Source of the DNA: Candidatus Pelearchaeum sp.
Lineage (GTDB): Archaea > Thermoproteota > Nitrososphaeria_A > Caldarchaeales > Caldarchaeaceae
Assembly: GCA_015520425.1 (NCBI GenBank)
Contig: WAQC01000148.1
Coordinates: 1 to 12,000, forward strand
Length of the DNA stretch: 12,000 nt
Direction of reading: 5' to 3'
Positions 1-6,350 of the stretch are shown one piece after another; position 1 is the first letter of the stretch; every line of letters begins with the position of its first letter. A program made the translations under genes and the position numbers. The notes under the pieces are model-generated. The model was given only the letters and a program-made list of their open reading frames with translations, ran no database searches and had not been told where the DNA came from.

Positions 1-1596
1 ACTGTTGCTATTGGGAGTGCTAAGGACCGGTGGGGTTTTACGGTTCAGCAGGCCCAGAAGAAGGGGATTAAGTTTAGTGATGTTGTTAATGCTTTTGCTA
101 GGGAGGATATTGACTGGCTCCGCGATTCTGTTCCGCTTCATGAGGCTTTGTTGGAGATGGTTATTCAGCATCACCCGCCTCCGCATGTGGCGCAGCGTTA
201 TAGGATTGAGAAGATATGGCCTGGTGATATGGAGTCTGAGGTTGGGCAGGCTATGCTTAACTGCGACGAGAACGGCCCTACTGTTATGGCTGTTACTGAC
301 GTTAAGGTTGATCCTCAGGCTGGTGTGGTGGCTACGGGCAGGCTCTTCAGCGGCACGGTTAGCGAGGGGGATACGATACTCTTGGTGGGTAGGAACATTA
401 AGAGTAGGATACAGCAGGTCTGTGTCTATATGGGGCCGAGCCGCGAGCTTGTGGGAACTCTGCCAGCGGGTAACATACCTGCTCTACTTGGGATAGAGGA
501 AGCCCGTGCAGGAGATACCATAGGGACGGTGGAGATGATTCCGTTTGAGTCGCTCAAATACGTGTCGGAGCCTGTGGTTACAATCTCTATAGAGCCGAAG
601 CATAGCCGCGACCTGCCGAAGTTGATAGACTTCTTGAACAAGCTCACGATAGAGGACCCGACGCTGGTTACCACAGTAAGGCCTGAGACTGGTGAGTATC
701 TTATCAGTGGTATGGGTACGCTTCATCTTGAGATTGCTCTTACGTGGATTCAGAAGGCTGGTCTTGAGGTTGTGGCGGGTAGGCCTATAATCCTCTACCG
801 CGAGTCTGTCCAGAAGGAGGGTAAGGTCTTTGAGGGCAAGTCGCCCAACAAGCATAACCGCATATACATTAAGGTTGAGCCTCTGGAGGAGGAGGTTATA
901 GAGCTAATCAGGAAGGGCGAGCTCTTTGAGGAGATGGATAGGAAGCAGATAGCTAAGATACTCCGCGACCATGGGTGGGATGCTGACGAGGCTAGGAGCG
1001 TCTGGACGATAGACCCGCGCGGAAATATCCTTGTAGACGCCACGAAGGGTGCGCAGTACCTGCATGAGACGAAGACGATGATTATCGGCGGCTTCCAGCG
1101 TGTTATGAGTGAGGGGCCGCTTGCTGGCGAGGCTATGCGCGGTGTGAAGGCTACGCTGGTTCAGGTGGAGCTGCACGAGGACCCTGTGCACCGCGGCTAT
1201 GCGCAGATAGCTCCAGCGACTTGGAGAAGCCTCTACGCCAGTGTGTTGAGCGCCGACCCAATATTGCTGGAGCCTGTTCTGAAGATAGAAGCCAAGGTCC
1301 CGCCAGACTTGATGGGTGCTGTTACGGCTACGATAAGCAGCAAGAGGGGGCGTGTGATAGATGTGAAGCAGTCCGAATATATTACGGTGGTTACTGGTGA
1401 GATTCCCGCAGCCGAGACGTTTGACCTCAGCGAGGCTATGCGCAGCGCTACGATGGGCAAGGCGTTCTGGGCTACGGAGTTCAGCCAGTGGAAGCCTGTG
1501 CCAGCTTCTATAAGGGATAAGGTGATTCAGGAGATAAGGAAGAGGAAGGGCATGCCGCTGGAGGTTCCGACGATATCACAATTCGTTGAGGATTAG
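1..1596 (+). CDS. aef2: Translation elongation factor 2 (aEF-2), 5' end outside window
   Basis: EF-2 is the ribosomal translocase GTPase. Reading frame 1 is open from the first base and gives 531 residues. The usual length is about 730, so roughly 200 N-terminal residues with the nucleotide-binding motifs are missing. Visible parts are the end of the G domain (WGFTVQQAQKKGIKFSD near residue 12), the domain II beta barrel (about 85-180, with GPTVMAVTDVKVDP), then domains III to V, ending in the typical QIRKRKG-like tail (EIRKRKGMPLE). The diphthamide loop reads LHEDPVHRGYAQIAPA, and the modifiable His is at visible residue 397 (bases 1189-1191). The segment after it, PATWRSLYASVLSADP, differs from the PAVRSGIY-type sequence I recall for many archaeal EF-2s. 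The TAG stop overlaps the stop of the convergent membrane gene. Identity is certain from motifs; the true start cannot be seen. Confidence 0.97.
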   Translation, partial: TVAIGSAKDRWGFTVQQAQKKGIKFSDVVNAFAREDIDWLRDSVPLHEALLEMVIQHHPPPHVAQRYRIEKIWPGDMESEVGQAMLNCDENGPTVMAVTDVKVDPQAGVVATGRLFSGTVSEGDTILLVGRNIKSRIQQVCVYMGPSRELVGTLPAGNIPALLGIEEARAGDTIGTVEMIPFESLKYVSEPVVTISIEPKHSRDLPKLIDFLNKLTIEDPTLVTTVRPETGEYLISGMGTLHLEIALTWIQKAGLEVVAGRPIILYRESVQKEGKVFEGKSPNKHNRIYIKVEPLEEEVIELIRKGELFEEMDRKQIAKILRDHGWDADEARSVWTIDPRGNILVDATKGAQYLHETKTMIIGGFQRVMSEGPLAGEAMRGVKATLVQVELHEDPVHRGYAQIAPATWRSLYASVLSADPILLEPVLKIEAKVPPDLMGAVTATISSKRGRVIDVKQSEYITVVTGEIPAAETFDLSEAMRSATMGKAFWATEFSQWKPVPASIRDKVIQEIRKRKGMPLEVPTISQFVED

Positions 1597-1925
1597 GAAT
1601 AGACGAGTGTTAGTAGCTGTATCATTACTATTGCGCCCATAGCTATTACAGCCTGCTCCAGGGCTGTTCCAATCTTTCCCTTTATTGACCTCCTTATCAT
1701 TAGCGCGAGCCCTGCTGTGGAGTGGATTATGGCTAAGCTGCCTACGAGTAGGGGTAGCTCCTGTGCGTGGAGGAAGCTGCATAGGCTATACGTATCCAGC
1801 AGGCCGAAGCTAAGCCTGCGGACAAGCTCAGCCCTATTCAGGCAGAACCCTGACAGCATCATCAGATAGGCTGCGAACACTAGGGGGAGGGAGGTAAGCT
1901 CCGTCAATAAGAGATAAATCCTCAT
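1593..1925 (-). CDS. Small three-helix membrane protein, DUF4405/cytochrome b-like (putative)
   Basis: A protein of 110 residues, almost entirely hydrophobic. Three likely membrane helices lie at about residues 7-28, 55-77 and 87-107, with a basic loop (RRSIKGK) after the second. An LSG turn closes helix 1. His53 and His68 sit one on each side of a helical stretch (SFLHAQELPLL...IIHSTAGLAL). This arrangement recalls DUF4405 and related small cytochrome b-type proteins, where such histidines bind haem; that assignment is inference. The gene is divergent from a Tat-signal nitroreductase, with start codons 14 bases apart, so it may be that enzyme's membrane partner. The start is uncertain. ATG at 1925 is used here, but a TATA-like stretch on this strand (about 1930-1943) would place transcription near 1911 and favour a TTG at 1907. 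The stop overlaps the EF-2 stop. Confidence 0.6.
   Translation of the reverse strand: MRIYLLLTELTSLPLVFAAYLMMLSGFCLNRAELVRRLSFGLLDTYSLCSFLHAQELPLLVGSLAIIHSTAGLALMIRRSIKGKIGTALEQAVIAMGAIVMIQLLTLVYS
1908..1919 (+). promoter_or_regulatory. Possible TATA box for the nitroreductase gene
   Basis: The AT-rich stretch TAAGAGATAAAT is centred about 25 bases before the ATG at 1940. That spacing fits an archaeal promoter giving a leaderless or very short-leader mRNA. It lies inside the first codons of the divergent membrane gene, so the two genes would share their control region. Motif and spacing are the only evidence. Confidence 0.3.
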
Positions 1926-1939
1926 CCCAGCAGTATAGT

Positions 1940-2776
1940 ATGTGCGCGGGGGCTATGAAGTTTCCCAGAAGGTCTTTTCTTAGGATGCTTATCCTAGCCC
2001 CAGCGGTTAGGCTTGTCCTCTCGTCGTTGGGGCTTACTGCGCTTGCCTCATGGCTTTGGCTCAGGGTTGAGACGCTGGCCCAGCCTAGCCAGCCCAGCTA
2101 CAGGCGTGGAGGCCGTATTCAGCTTCCCATGCCAGAGCTGAGCGGCGTAATAACGCTGGAGCAAGCGTTGGCGAGCAGGCGCTCAATCCGTGAATATAGG
2201 TCAGAGCCAATAACTGTGCGCGAACTTGCGCAGCTTCTCTGGTCTGCCTATGGGATAACTGAGACACGGTGGGGGTTTAAGACAACGCCGAGCGCGGGGG
2301 CTACGTACCCGCTGGAGATATATGCTGTTGTCCGCAACGTGGAGGGGCTGGAGCCAGGGGCTTACCGCTACCTTCCGCATAGCCACGAGCTTGAGCAGAC
2401 CCGCGCGGGAGAGCTAAACCAAGAGCTATACAGCGCAGCCCTTGAGCAGGAGTGGGTCCTGAAAGCGCAGCTCAACATAGTGATTACAGCTGTCTATAGC
2501 AGAACCACGCGGCGATACGGCGAACGAGGTGTGCGCTATGTCTTCATGGAAGCAGGCCACGCTTGCCAGAACGTCTATCTCCAGGCGACGGCGCTTGGGT
2601 TGGGGGCTGTAGCAATAGGGGCGTTTAACGATGATGAGATAGCGCGGATAGTTGGGGCGGGAGAGGAGGAGCACGCCATATACATGATAGCGCTGGGCAG
2701 GCCTGTAAAACAATATAGAATAACGTTGGAGGAGCTTTCCTCCTATTACACGGCTAGACGCTTGACTTCTTCGTGA
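1940..2776 (+). CDS. Tat-exported SagB-type nitroreductase-family flavoprotein
   Basis: Predicted FMN-dependent oxidoreductase of 278 residues. The N-terminus carries FPRRSFLRM (residues 8-16) followed by a long hydrophobic stretch to about residue 41. This matches a twin-arginine (Tat) signal or anchor, so the enzyme probably folds with its cofactor and then acts outside the membrane. The catalytic domain begins near residue 70. It shows family features: SRRSIREYRSEPI (79-91, FMN phosphate contact region), TPSAGATYPLEIYAVV (116-131), EPGAYRYLPHSHELE, EAGHACQNVYLQA and LGLGAVAIGAFNDDEIARIVG near the C-terminus. The middle and end resemble SagB-type dehydrogenases. No cyclodehydratase or precursor-peptide gene lies nearby, so a role in peptide modification is not supported; the substrate is unknown. 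ATG at 1955 is an alternative start and keeps the Tat motif. The last 23 bases overlap the convergent coiled-coil gene. Confidence 0.85.
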   Translation: MCAGAMKFPRRSFLRMLILAPAVRLVLSSLGLTALASWLWLRVETLAQPSQPSYRRGGRIQLPMPELSGVITLEQALASRRSIREYRSEPITVRELAQLLWSAYGITETRWGFKTTPSAGATYPLEIYAVVRNVEGLEPGAYRYLPHSHELEQTRAGELNQELYSAALEQEWVLKAQLNIVITAVYSRTTRRYGERGVRYVFMEAGHACQNVYLQATALGLGAVAIGAFNDDEIARIVGAGEEEHAIYMIALGRPVKQYRITLEELSSYYTARRLTSS

Positions 2777-3650
2777 GAATCTCCCACGCCTTCTCGTCTT
2801 CCAGCAAAACCTTCATCTCGTCAAACGTCAGCTTCCCACCAGAGTTCAGCTTCTGTATGGCCTGGAGCTTCATCCTCTCCTTAACCATGTGCTCGCGCGT
2901 CTTAGCCTGCTCCTCGCGGACTTTGCGCACATAGTCCTGGAGCTCCACTAGGCGTGAGGAGAGGAGTATGCGCTCAGCCTCAAGTAGCTGAGCCTTCTTC
3001 TTCGCCTCCAGATAAGCTTGATGATACTTATCCGCCTTCTCCTTCACAGCCATTATCTGCTCCTTAATCTGGTTGAAGCTATCGCGATGGTTGTTAAGCT
3101 GCTCCCTCTTCTCCGCGAGCTTCTCCTTAAGCTGCTGTATCTCCTCGCGAATCTTAGCGGCTTCCTCAGATATAGCGCGAAGCCTACTGGTTGCGCTATT
3201 CTTCTTACGCACATCATTCAACAACCTGGTTAGACGCTTCGTCTCCTCAAAGAGGCGTCTCTCCTCCTCAGGCCTGAGAGGCCTGGTCTCAATCATAGTG
3301 TCAATCTCCTGAATCTTCTTGATTATGCTCTCCTCATCTATGTTGGGCACTCTGACGCCCGATAGCTGGGCTCTAATGTTCTCGCGTTCTTCTTTCAGGC
3401 TTCTCAGCCGCTCAAAAAGCTCTGAGAGCCTAGCTCTTATTTCCCTGGCTTCCTCGCGTATGCCCCTTATAATGTCCAGAACCTCCTTGTTATTCTCCTT
3501 AATCTCCCTAATACGCGCATGTAGCGCGTCGCGTTGGGCTACCTGCCTATTCGCCTCCTCCTCATGCTCCGCAATCCTACGCTTCAGCTCGCTCAGCTTA
3601 GACCTAATACTGAAAATCTCCTCCTCTATCTTCTCCAACTCCATACTCAT
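2754..3650 (-). CDS. Archaeal coiled-coil protein, COG1340-like
   Basis: A 298-residue protein, highly charged and with heptad-like spacing throughout. Long coiled coils lie at about 3-98 and 155-265. A non-coil hinge in the middle (SGVRVPNIDEES, then IETRPLRPEEERRLFEE, about 97-137) and a small C-terminal segment (LNSGGKLTFDEMKVLLEDE, about 268-286) match what I recall of the uncharacterised archaeal COG1340 family. There is no signal peptide or membrane segment, so it is cytoplasmic. Its biochemical role is not known to me; a scaffold or ribosome/chromatin-associated rod is only a guess. The ATG overlaps the stop of the upstream GPN-loop GTPase as ATGA, with GGAG five bases before it, so translation of the two is probably coupled. 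A second in-frame Met is at codon 3. Confidence 0.8.
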   Translation of the reverse strand: MSMELEKIEEEIFSIRSKLSELKRRIAEHEEEANRQVAQRDALHARIREIKENNKEVLDIIRGIREEAREIRARLSELFERLRSLKEERENIRAQLSGVRVPNIDEESIIKKIQEIDTMIETRPLRPEEERRLFEETKRLTRLLNDVRKKNSATSRLRAISEEAAKIREEIQQLKEKLAEKREQLNNHRDSFNQIKEQIMAVKEKADKYHQAYLEAKKKAQLLEAERILLSSRLVELQDYVRKVREEQAKTREHMVKERMKLQAIQKLNSGGKLTFDEMKVLLEDEKAWEILTKKSSV

Positions 3651-4408
3651 CTCAGCTCCAACTCCCCCTCACCAAGGGTTCTGGAAAGTATTGAATGAAG
3701 CTCAACGAACCCTTCAAGGTTCGTCGCGGATACTGGAACTAGTGGGGTTGATGCTGATAGGTATCTTATTCCGTGCATCACGTCTTTTATCAAAGCTACC
3801 TGAAGGCCGCGGAGCTTGGCGTCTGCGTCAACCTCAAAGGCTTCCTCCGACTCGTGCCAGCCCAGTATGCGTTCCACATACCTGCGGGGAACAGCGTCTA
3901 TTTTAGTGAGTACCTGAACGCTGGGAATCCCAAGAACCGCCTGGACAGATGCGGAGAGAAAGAGGGAAGCCGCGAAGTTCCGCGGGTTAACGCAGAACAT
4001 GGGGTCTATCAGGAAGAGCATGGCCCTCCTGCCCTGTGTCAAGTTGTTCGCTATTATCCTGCCCTCCTTCCTAAAAGCGAAAAGCTCCAGCTGGCCTGGG
4101 GTGTCTATTATCAGCCAATCAGCCTTAATCTCATTCACCGCCTCGCGGAGCTCCTCAATATGGCGGGTTATCTCCCTCACCGAGGCAATCAAAGCTCCAT
4201 TAGGGCCGAGGCTCCGCGTGGCCATGATACGCTCATAGTCAACGAACTCGCGCACATCTACGTCTGGCTCGTATGGTAGGCTGAGGACTGCGGGGTCTAG
4301 GTTGACCGTGGCCGCGAGTTGCTCCTGGTCGCGGAGCCAGTCGCTATACGCCCCCGTTAGGGCGGTCTTCCCCGAACCAGCGGTTCCGACGACGTAAACC
4401 GCGAACAA
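3647..4408 (-). CDS. GPN-loop GTPase
   Basis: A small dimeric GTPase of the GPN family, 253 residues. Eukaryotic members (Gpn1-3) act in RNA polymerase assembly and nuclear import. The archaeal role is less clear. Motifs in order: Walker A GTAGSGKT (residues 8-15), VNLDPA (35-40, G2 region), the diagnostic GPN tripeptide (68-70, in SLGPNGAL), DTPGQLELF (102-110, Walker B/G3), TKID (168-171, base recognition) and PVSATN (225-230, G5). Length is normal for the family. The start is TTG. In frame, a TAG stop lies ten codons upstream with no ATG between, and GGAGGG sits seven bases before the TTG. The gene is first in a two-gene minus-strand operon with the coiled-coil protein and is divergent from the 54-codon frame and amidase. 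Confidence 0.95.
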   Translation of the reverse strand: MFAVYVVGTAGSGKTALTGAYSDWLRDQEQLAATVNLDPAVLSLPYEPDVDVREFVDYERIMATRSLGPNGALIASVREITRHIEELREAVNEIKADWLIIDTPGQLELFAFRKEGRIIANNLTQGRRAMLFLIDPMFCVNPRNFAASLFLSASVQAVLGIPSVQVLTKIDAVPRRYVERILGWHESEEAFEVDADAKLRGLQVALIKDVMHGIRYLSASTPLVPVSATNLEGFVELHSILSRTLGEGELELR

Positions 4409-4415
4409 CCAGCAG

Positions 4416-4421
4416 CCCTCC
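4416..4421 (-). promoter_or_regulatory. Ribosome binding site deciding the TTG start of the GPN GTPase
   Basis: On the minus strand this reads GGAGGG, seven bases before the TTG at 4408. A nearby ATGATG at about 4426-4431 is out of frame with the GTPase, so the Shine-Dalgarno match selects the TTG. Confidence 0.6.
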
Positions 4422-4448
4422 GTAACATCATACCCCTATACTGAATAT

Positions 4449-4470
4449 TGCATTACGGTTAGATAATGCA
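4449..4470. repeat. Perfect inverted repeat TGCATTA-N8-TAATGCA, possible operator
   Basis: Two seven-base arms (4449-4455 and 4464-4470) are exact reverse complements around an eight-base spacer, CGGTTAGA. The arms are centred on 4459/4460, about one and a half helical turns end to end, which suits a dimeric helix-turn-helix regulator. The repeat lies in the AT-rich gap between the divergent GPN GTPase and the 54-codon frame/amidase, 41 bases before the GTPase start. A short RNA hairpin in the GTPase leader is the alternative. Chance occurrence in AT-rich DNA is possible. Confidence 0.4.
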
Positions 4471-4543
4471 CGGTATTTAGGCTTTCCCATTCGGAAAACA
4501 AAACAACACAAGGACATTGACCTGTGTGAAAAATCAAAAAACC

Positions 4544-4552
4544 CTTAATTTA
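4544..4552 (+). promoter_or_regulatory. TATA-like box for the 54-codon frame and amidase
   Basis: CTTAATTTA, preceded by an A-rich run, is centred about 32 bases before the ATG at 4580. It predicts transcription starting at about 4575, giving a leader of only a few bases. The rest of the gap from 4409 to 4579 holds the inverted repeat and no recognisable RNA gene. Confidence 0.4.
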
Positions 4553-4579
4553 ACCTCTTCCAACGATGCTTGATTGCCT

Positions 4580-4744
4580 ATGGATGTGATTTTAAGACTT
4601 CACGGGCTTGATAACGATGTTGTATTGGACCTAGCTTTGCACGGCCTTGAGAATGTTGTTGAGATGGACCGCTCTCTACTTAACGAGGTTTCCATGGATG
4701 ATGAGCCTGTAACGGTTTTCCGCGTGGTGGGCCTTGAAGGCTAG
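4580..4744 (+). CDS. Hypothetical 54-residue protein upstream of the amidase
   Basis: A short frame starting MDVILRLHGLDND and ending FRVVGLEG; I do not recognise it. It is acidic, without cysteines, signal peptide or membrane helix. It alternates hydrophobic and charged residues in a way that looks like a folded small protein. Support for coding: a TATA-like box at the right distance, an ATG start a few bases after the predicted transcription start, and an 11-base overlap with the TTG start of the amidase, which suggests translational coupling. GatC, the usual small partner of GatA, is about 90 residues, and I see no GatC signature here. It could be a small partner or leader peptide of the amidase, or a chance open frame within its 5' untranslated region. 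Confidence 0.4.
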   Translation: MDVILRLHGLDNDVVLDLALHGLENVVEMDRSLLNEVSMDDEPVTVFRVVGLEG

Positions 4745-6110
4745 GCTTACAACACTAACCATACGCGAGGCCGCGCGGCTGATAGCTGAGCGGGAGATAG
4801 AGCCCAGCGATATCTACGATGCTTGCATGGAGAATGTTAAACGCTTCAACGACAGGCTCAGAGCGTTCATAACAATCTTCAACTACGAACAGCCGAGGGT
4901 CAGGCGTGGAAAGCCTCTCTACGGCATACCCATATCGCTGAAAGACCTCATATACACCGCTGGGAAGCCCACTACGGCAGGCTCAAAAATACTAAGCAAC
5001 TTCACACCCTCCTATGATGCTACGATAGTTGAGAGGCTCAGGGCTGGTGGTGCTGTAATAACTGGGAAGACCAACCTACACGAGTTTGCCTTCGGGGTTA
5101 CCAACAAGAATCCCCACTATGGTGTTTGTAGGAATCCTTGGAGTGAGGATAGAATCTCAGGCGGCTCCAGCGGCGGCTCTGCTGTGAGCGTCGCTACTGG
5201 GATGAGCCTAGCATCTATAGGAACCGATACCGCTGGCTCTGTGAGAATTCCCGCGTCTCTCTGTGGTGTGGTGGGATACAAGCCCAGCTACGGCTTGATA
5301 AGCAGGCATGGCATAATACCGCTAAGCTGGTCCCTTGACCATGTGGGATTCCTAACGCGAAGCGTGGGCGACGCAGCCCTTCTAGCTGCTCTCACAGCAG
5401 GCCAAGACAGAAGAGACGAGAGCACGGTTCCACCAAAGCTAGCAGGAATAGACGCTGCGATAAGGCCAGCACAGCTCAGGCGGCTAAAGATAGGAATACC
5501 ACGCAACTACTTCCTAGACATCCTAGAGCAGGACGTTAGGCGCGTGTATGAGGAGACTGTAGCAAAGGCCGAGGCTGAGGGAGCAACGCTGAGAGAGGTG
5601 GAGGTTGAGAAGATAGAGAGCATAAACTCTGTACGCTACATCATAGTACATGCGGAGGCGGCCGCATATCATAGGAGGTTTATACAGGAGAGTTTTAGCG
5701 AGTATGGTGAGGACCTTAAGCGCAGGCTAGCGCAGGGCTTGGCTATACCAGCCTCAACATACTTGAACGCGCAGCGCGCCAGGCGGAGGCTGTCTGAGAG
5801 GTTTAGGAGGGTCTTCAAGGATGTGGATATTCTGATTACGCCCACAACGCCAATAACCGCTCCCCGCGTGGAGGATAACACGGTGGAGCTAGATGGCCGT
5901 GTGATGGATGTAAGGCCAGCGCTGCTCAGGCTGACCGAGCCGATAAACGTGGTTGGGGCTCCCGCGATAAGCATACCCGCTGGGAAGTCTCGCGAAGGAC
6001 TGCCGATAGGAGTTCAGCTAGTTGCTGATGTTCTTCAAGACCGTAAGCTAATAGCTGCGGCTCTAGCGCTGGAGAAGATACTGCCCCCTATCGCGACTGC
6101 TTCGCGCTGA
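4734..6110 (+). CDS. Amidase-signature family enzyme (GatA-like amidase)
   Basis: Hydrolase of 458 residues that splits an amide and releases ammonia. The Lys-Ser-Ser catalytic triad is readable: Lys70 in PISLKDLI, the cis-Ser145 in SGGSSGGSA (142-150) and the nucleophile Ser169 in GTDTAGSVRIPAS. These spacings of 75 and 24 agree with those I recall for GatA. A full-length GatA-like C-terminus (DILITPTTPITAP, GAPAISIPAG, GLPIGVQLVAD) is present. GatA of the tRNA-dependent amidotransferase and free-standing amidases share all these motifs. No gatB or clear gatC is adjacent, so the substrate is unresolved. The start is TTG, overlapping the 54-codon frame by 11 bases; the next in-frame upstream codon of note is a TAA at 4710, so no longer start exists. 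The 3' end overlaps the zinc-ribbon gene by 23 bases. Confidence 0.9.
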   Translation: MKARLTTLTIREAARLIAEREIEPSDIYDACMENVKRFNDRLRAFITIFNYEQPRVRRGKPLYGIPISLKDLIYTAGKPTTAGSKILSNFTPSYDATIVERLRAGGAVITGKTNLHEFAFGVTNKNPHYGVCRNPWSEDRISGGSSGGSAVSVATGMSLASIGTDTAGSVRIPASLCGVVGYKPSYGLISRHGIIPLSWSLDHVGFLTRSVGDAALLAALTAGQDRRDESTVPPKLAGIDAAIRPAQLRRLKIGIPRNYFLDILEQDVRRVYEETVAKAEAEGATLREVEVEKIESINSVRYIIVHAEAAAYHRRFIQESFSEYGEDLKRRLAQGLAIPASTYLNAQRARRRLSERFRRVFKDVDILITPTTPITAPRVEDNTVELDGRVMDVRPALLRLTEPINVVGAPAISIPAGKSREGLPIGVQLVADVLQDRKLIAAALALEKILPPIATASR

Positions 6111-6297
6111 GCCACCACTCAAGATACTCGTTGCGCTCCCGCTTCTTCCTCTCATTCTCAAACTTGGAGGCCTGCATCCTCTCCCGCGCAACAAGTAGCT
6201 CCTGAGAGGTGTAGGTAGAGCCACAGCTCTCGCAAACATACTGCCTAGTGCTCCTGTCGTAGATGAGCTTTGAACCGCATTCAAGACAGTACGGCAA
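6088..6297 (-). CDS. Small zinc-ribbon protein with charged tail
   Basis: A 69-residue protein with two CxxC knuckles: Cys4/Cys7 (YCLECG) and Cys22/Cys25 (VCESCG), 14 residues between the pairs, which predicts one bound zinc. The remaining part (about 35-69) is a charged helix (ARERMQASKFENERKKRER) ending NEYLEWWLSAKQSR. The fold recalls TFIIB-type or rubredoxin-like ribbons, but no known family is certain and the role is unknown; nucleic-acid or protein binding is a reasonable guess. The start is TTG: an in-frame TAG lies two codons before it. A strong TATA box at 6331-6343 lies upstream. The stop falls within the amidase gene, tail to tail. It is shorter and more internally consistent than the competing frame on the same strand (6063-6332). 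Confidence 0.75.
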   Translation of the reverse strand: MPYCLECGSKLIYDRSTRQYVCESCGSTYTSQELLVARERMQASKFENERKKRERNEYLEWWLSAKQSR

Positions 6298-6330
6298 GGT
6301 CTTCTACGCCCCATGACGCCAGCCCAGCGC

Positions 6331-6343
6331 ACTATATATGTTT
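6331..6343 (-). promoter_or_regulatory. TATA box for the zinc-ribbon gene
   Basis: On the minus strand it reads AAACATATATAGT, the clearest TATA box of the window. It is centred about 40 bases before the TTG at 6297, which predicts a leader of about 13 bases. It gives this gene its own promoter, separate from the DUF131 pair just upstream. Confidence 0.55.
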
Positions 6344-6350
6344 CAACACG

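Noticed and set aside
1..300. Shift to T-ending codons at the left end of EF-2 as a sign of recombination
   Set aside because: The change is gradual, the protein is continuous, and no breakpoint or repeat is seen.
5..496. A 163-codon plus-strand frame over EF-2
   Set aside because: It reads as Arg/Leu-rich noise; the overlapping frame 1 is continuous EF-2.
3319..3906. A 195-codon plus-strand frame rich in Ser and Leu over the coiled-coil and GTPase genes
   Set aside because: Ser/Leu-rich translation is the expected antisense of Glu/Lys/Arg-rich coiled coil and crosses a real gene boundary.
3773..4279. A 168-codon plus-strand frame within the GPN GTPase gene
   Set aside because: The minus strand encodes all GTPase motifs without a break; this frame shows no recognisable domain.
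4409..4579. A tRNA or other structured RNA in the widest intergenic gap
   Set aside because: The stretch is AT-rich, with no clover-leaf arms, T-loop or box sequences; only the short inverted repeat stands out.
4580..4744. Calling the 54-codon frame a GatC subunit
   Set aside because: It is much shorter than GatC and lacks the helical N-terminal pattern of that family; only its place before a GatA-like gene suggests it.
6088..6297. Calling the zinc-ribbon protein the displaced RNA polymerase subunit RpoP
   Set aside because: RpoP has a different ribbon pattern with a basic CPYCGY-type second knuckle and no long charged C-terminal helix.
6063..6332. An 89-codon minus-strand frame over the zinc-ribbon gene
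   Set aside because: It is Arg/Ser-rich without motifs, whereas the other frame gives two correctly spaced CxxC pairs.
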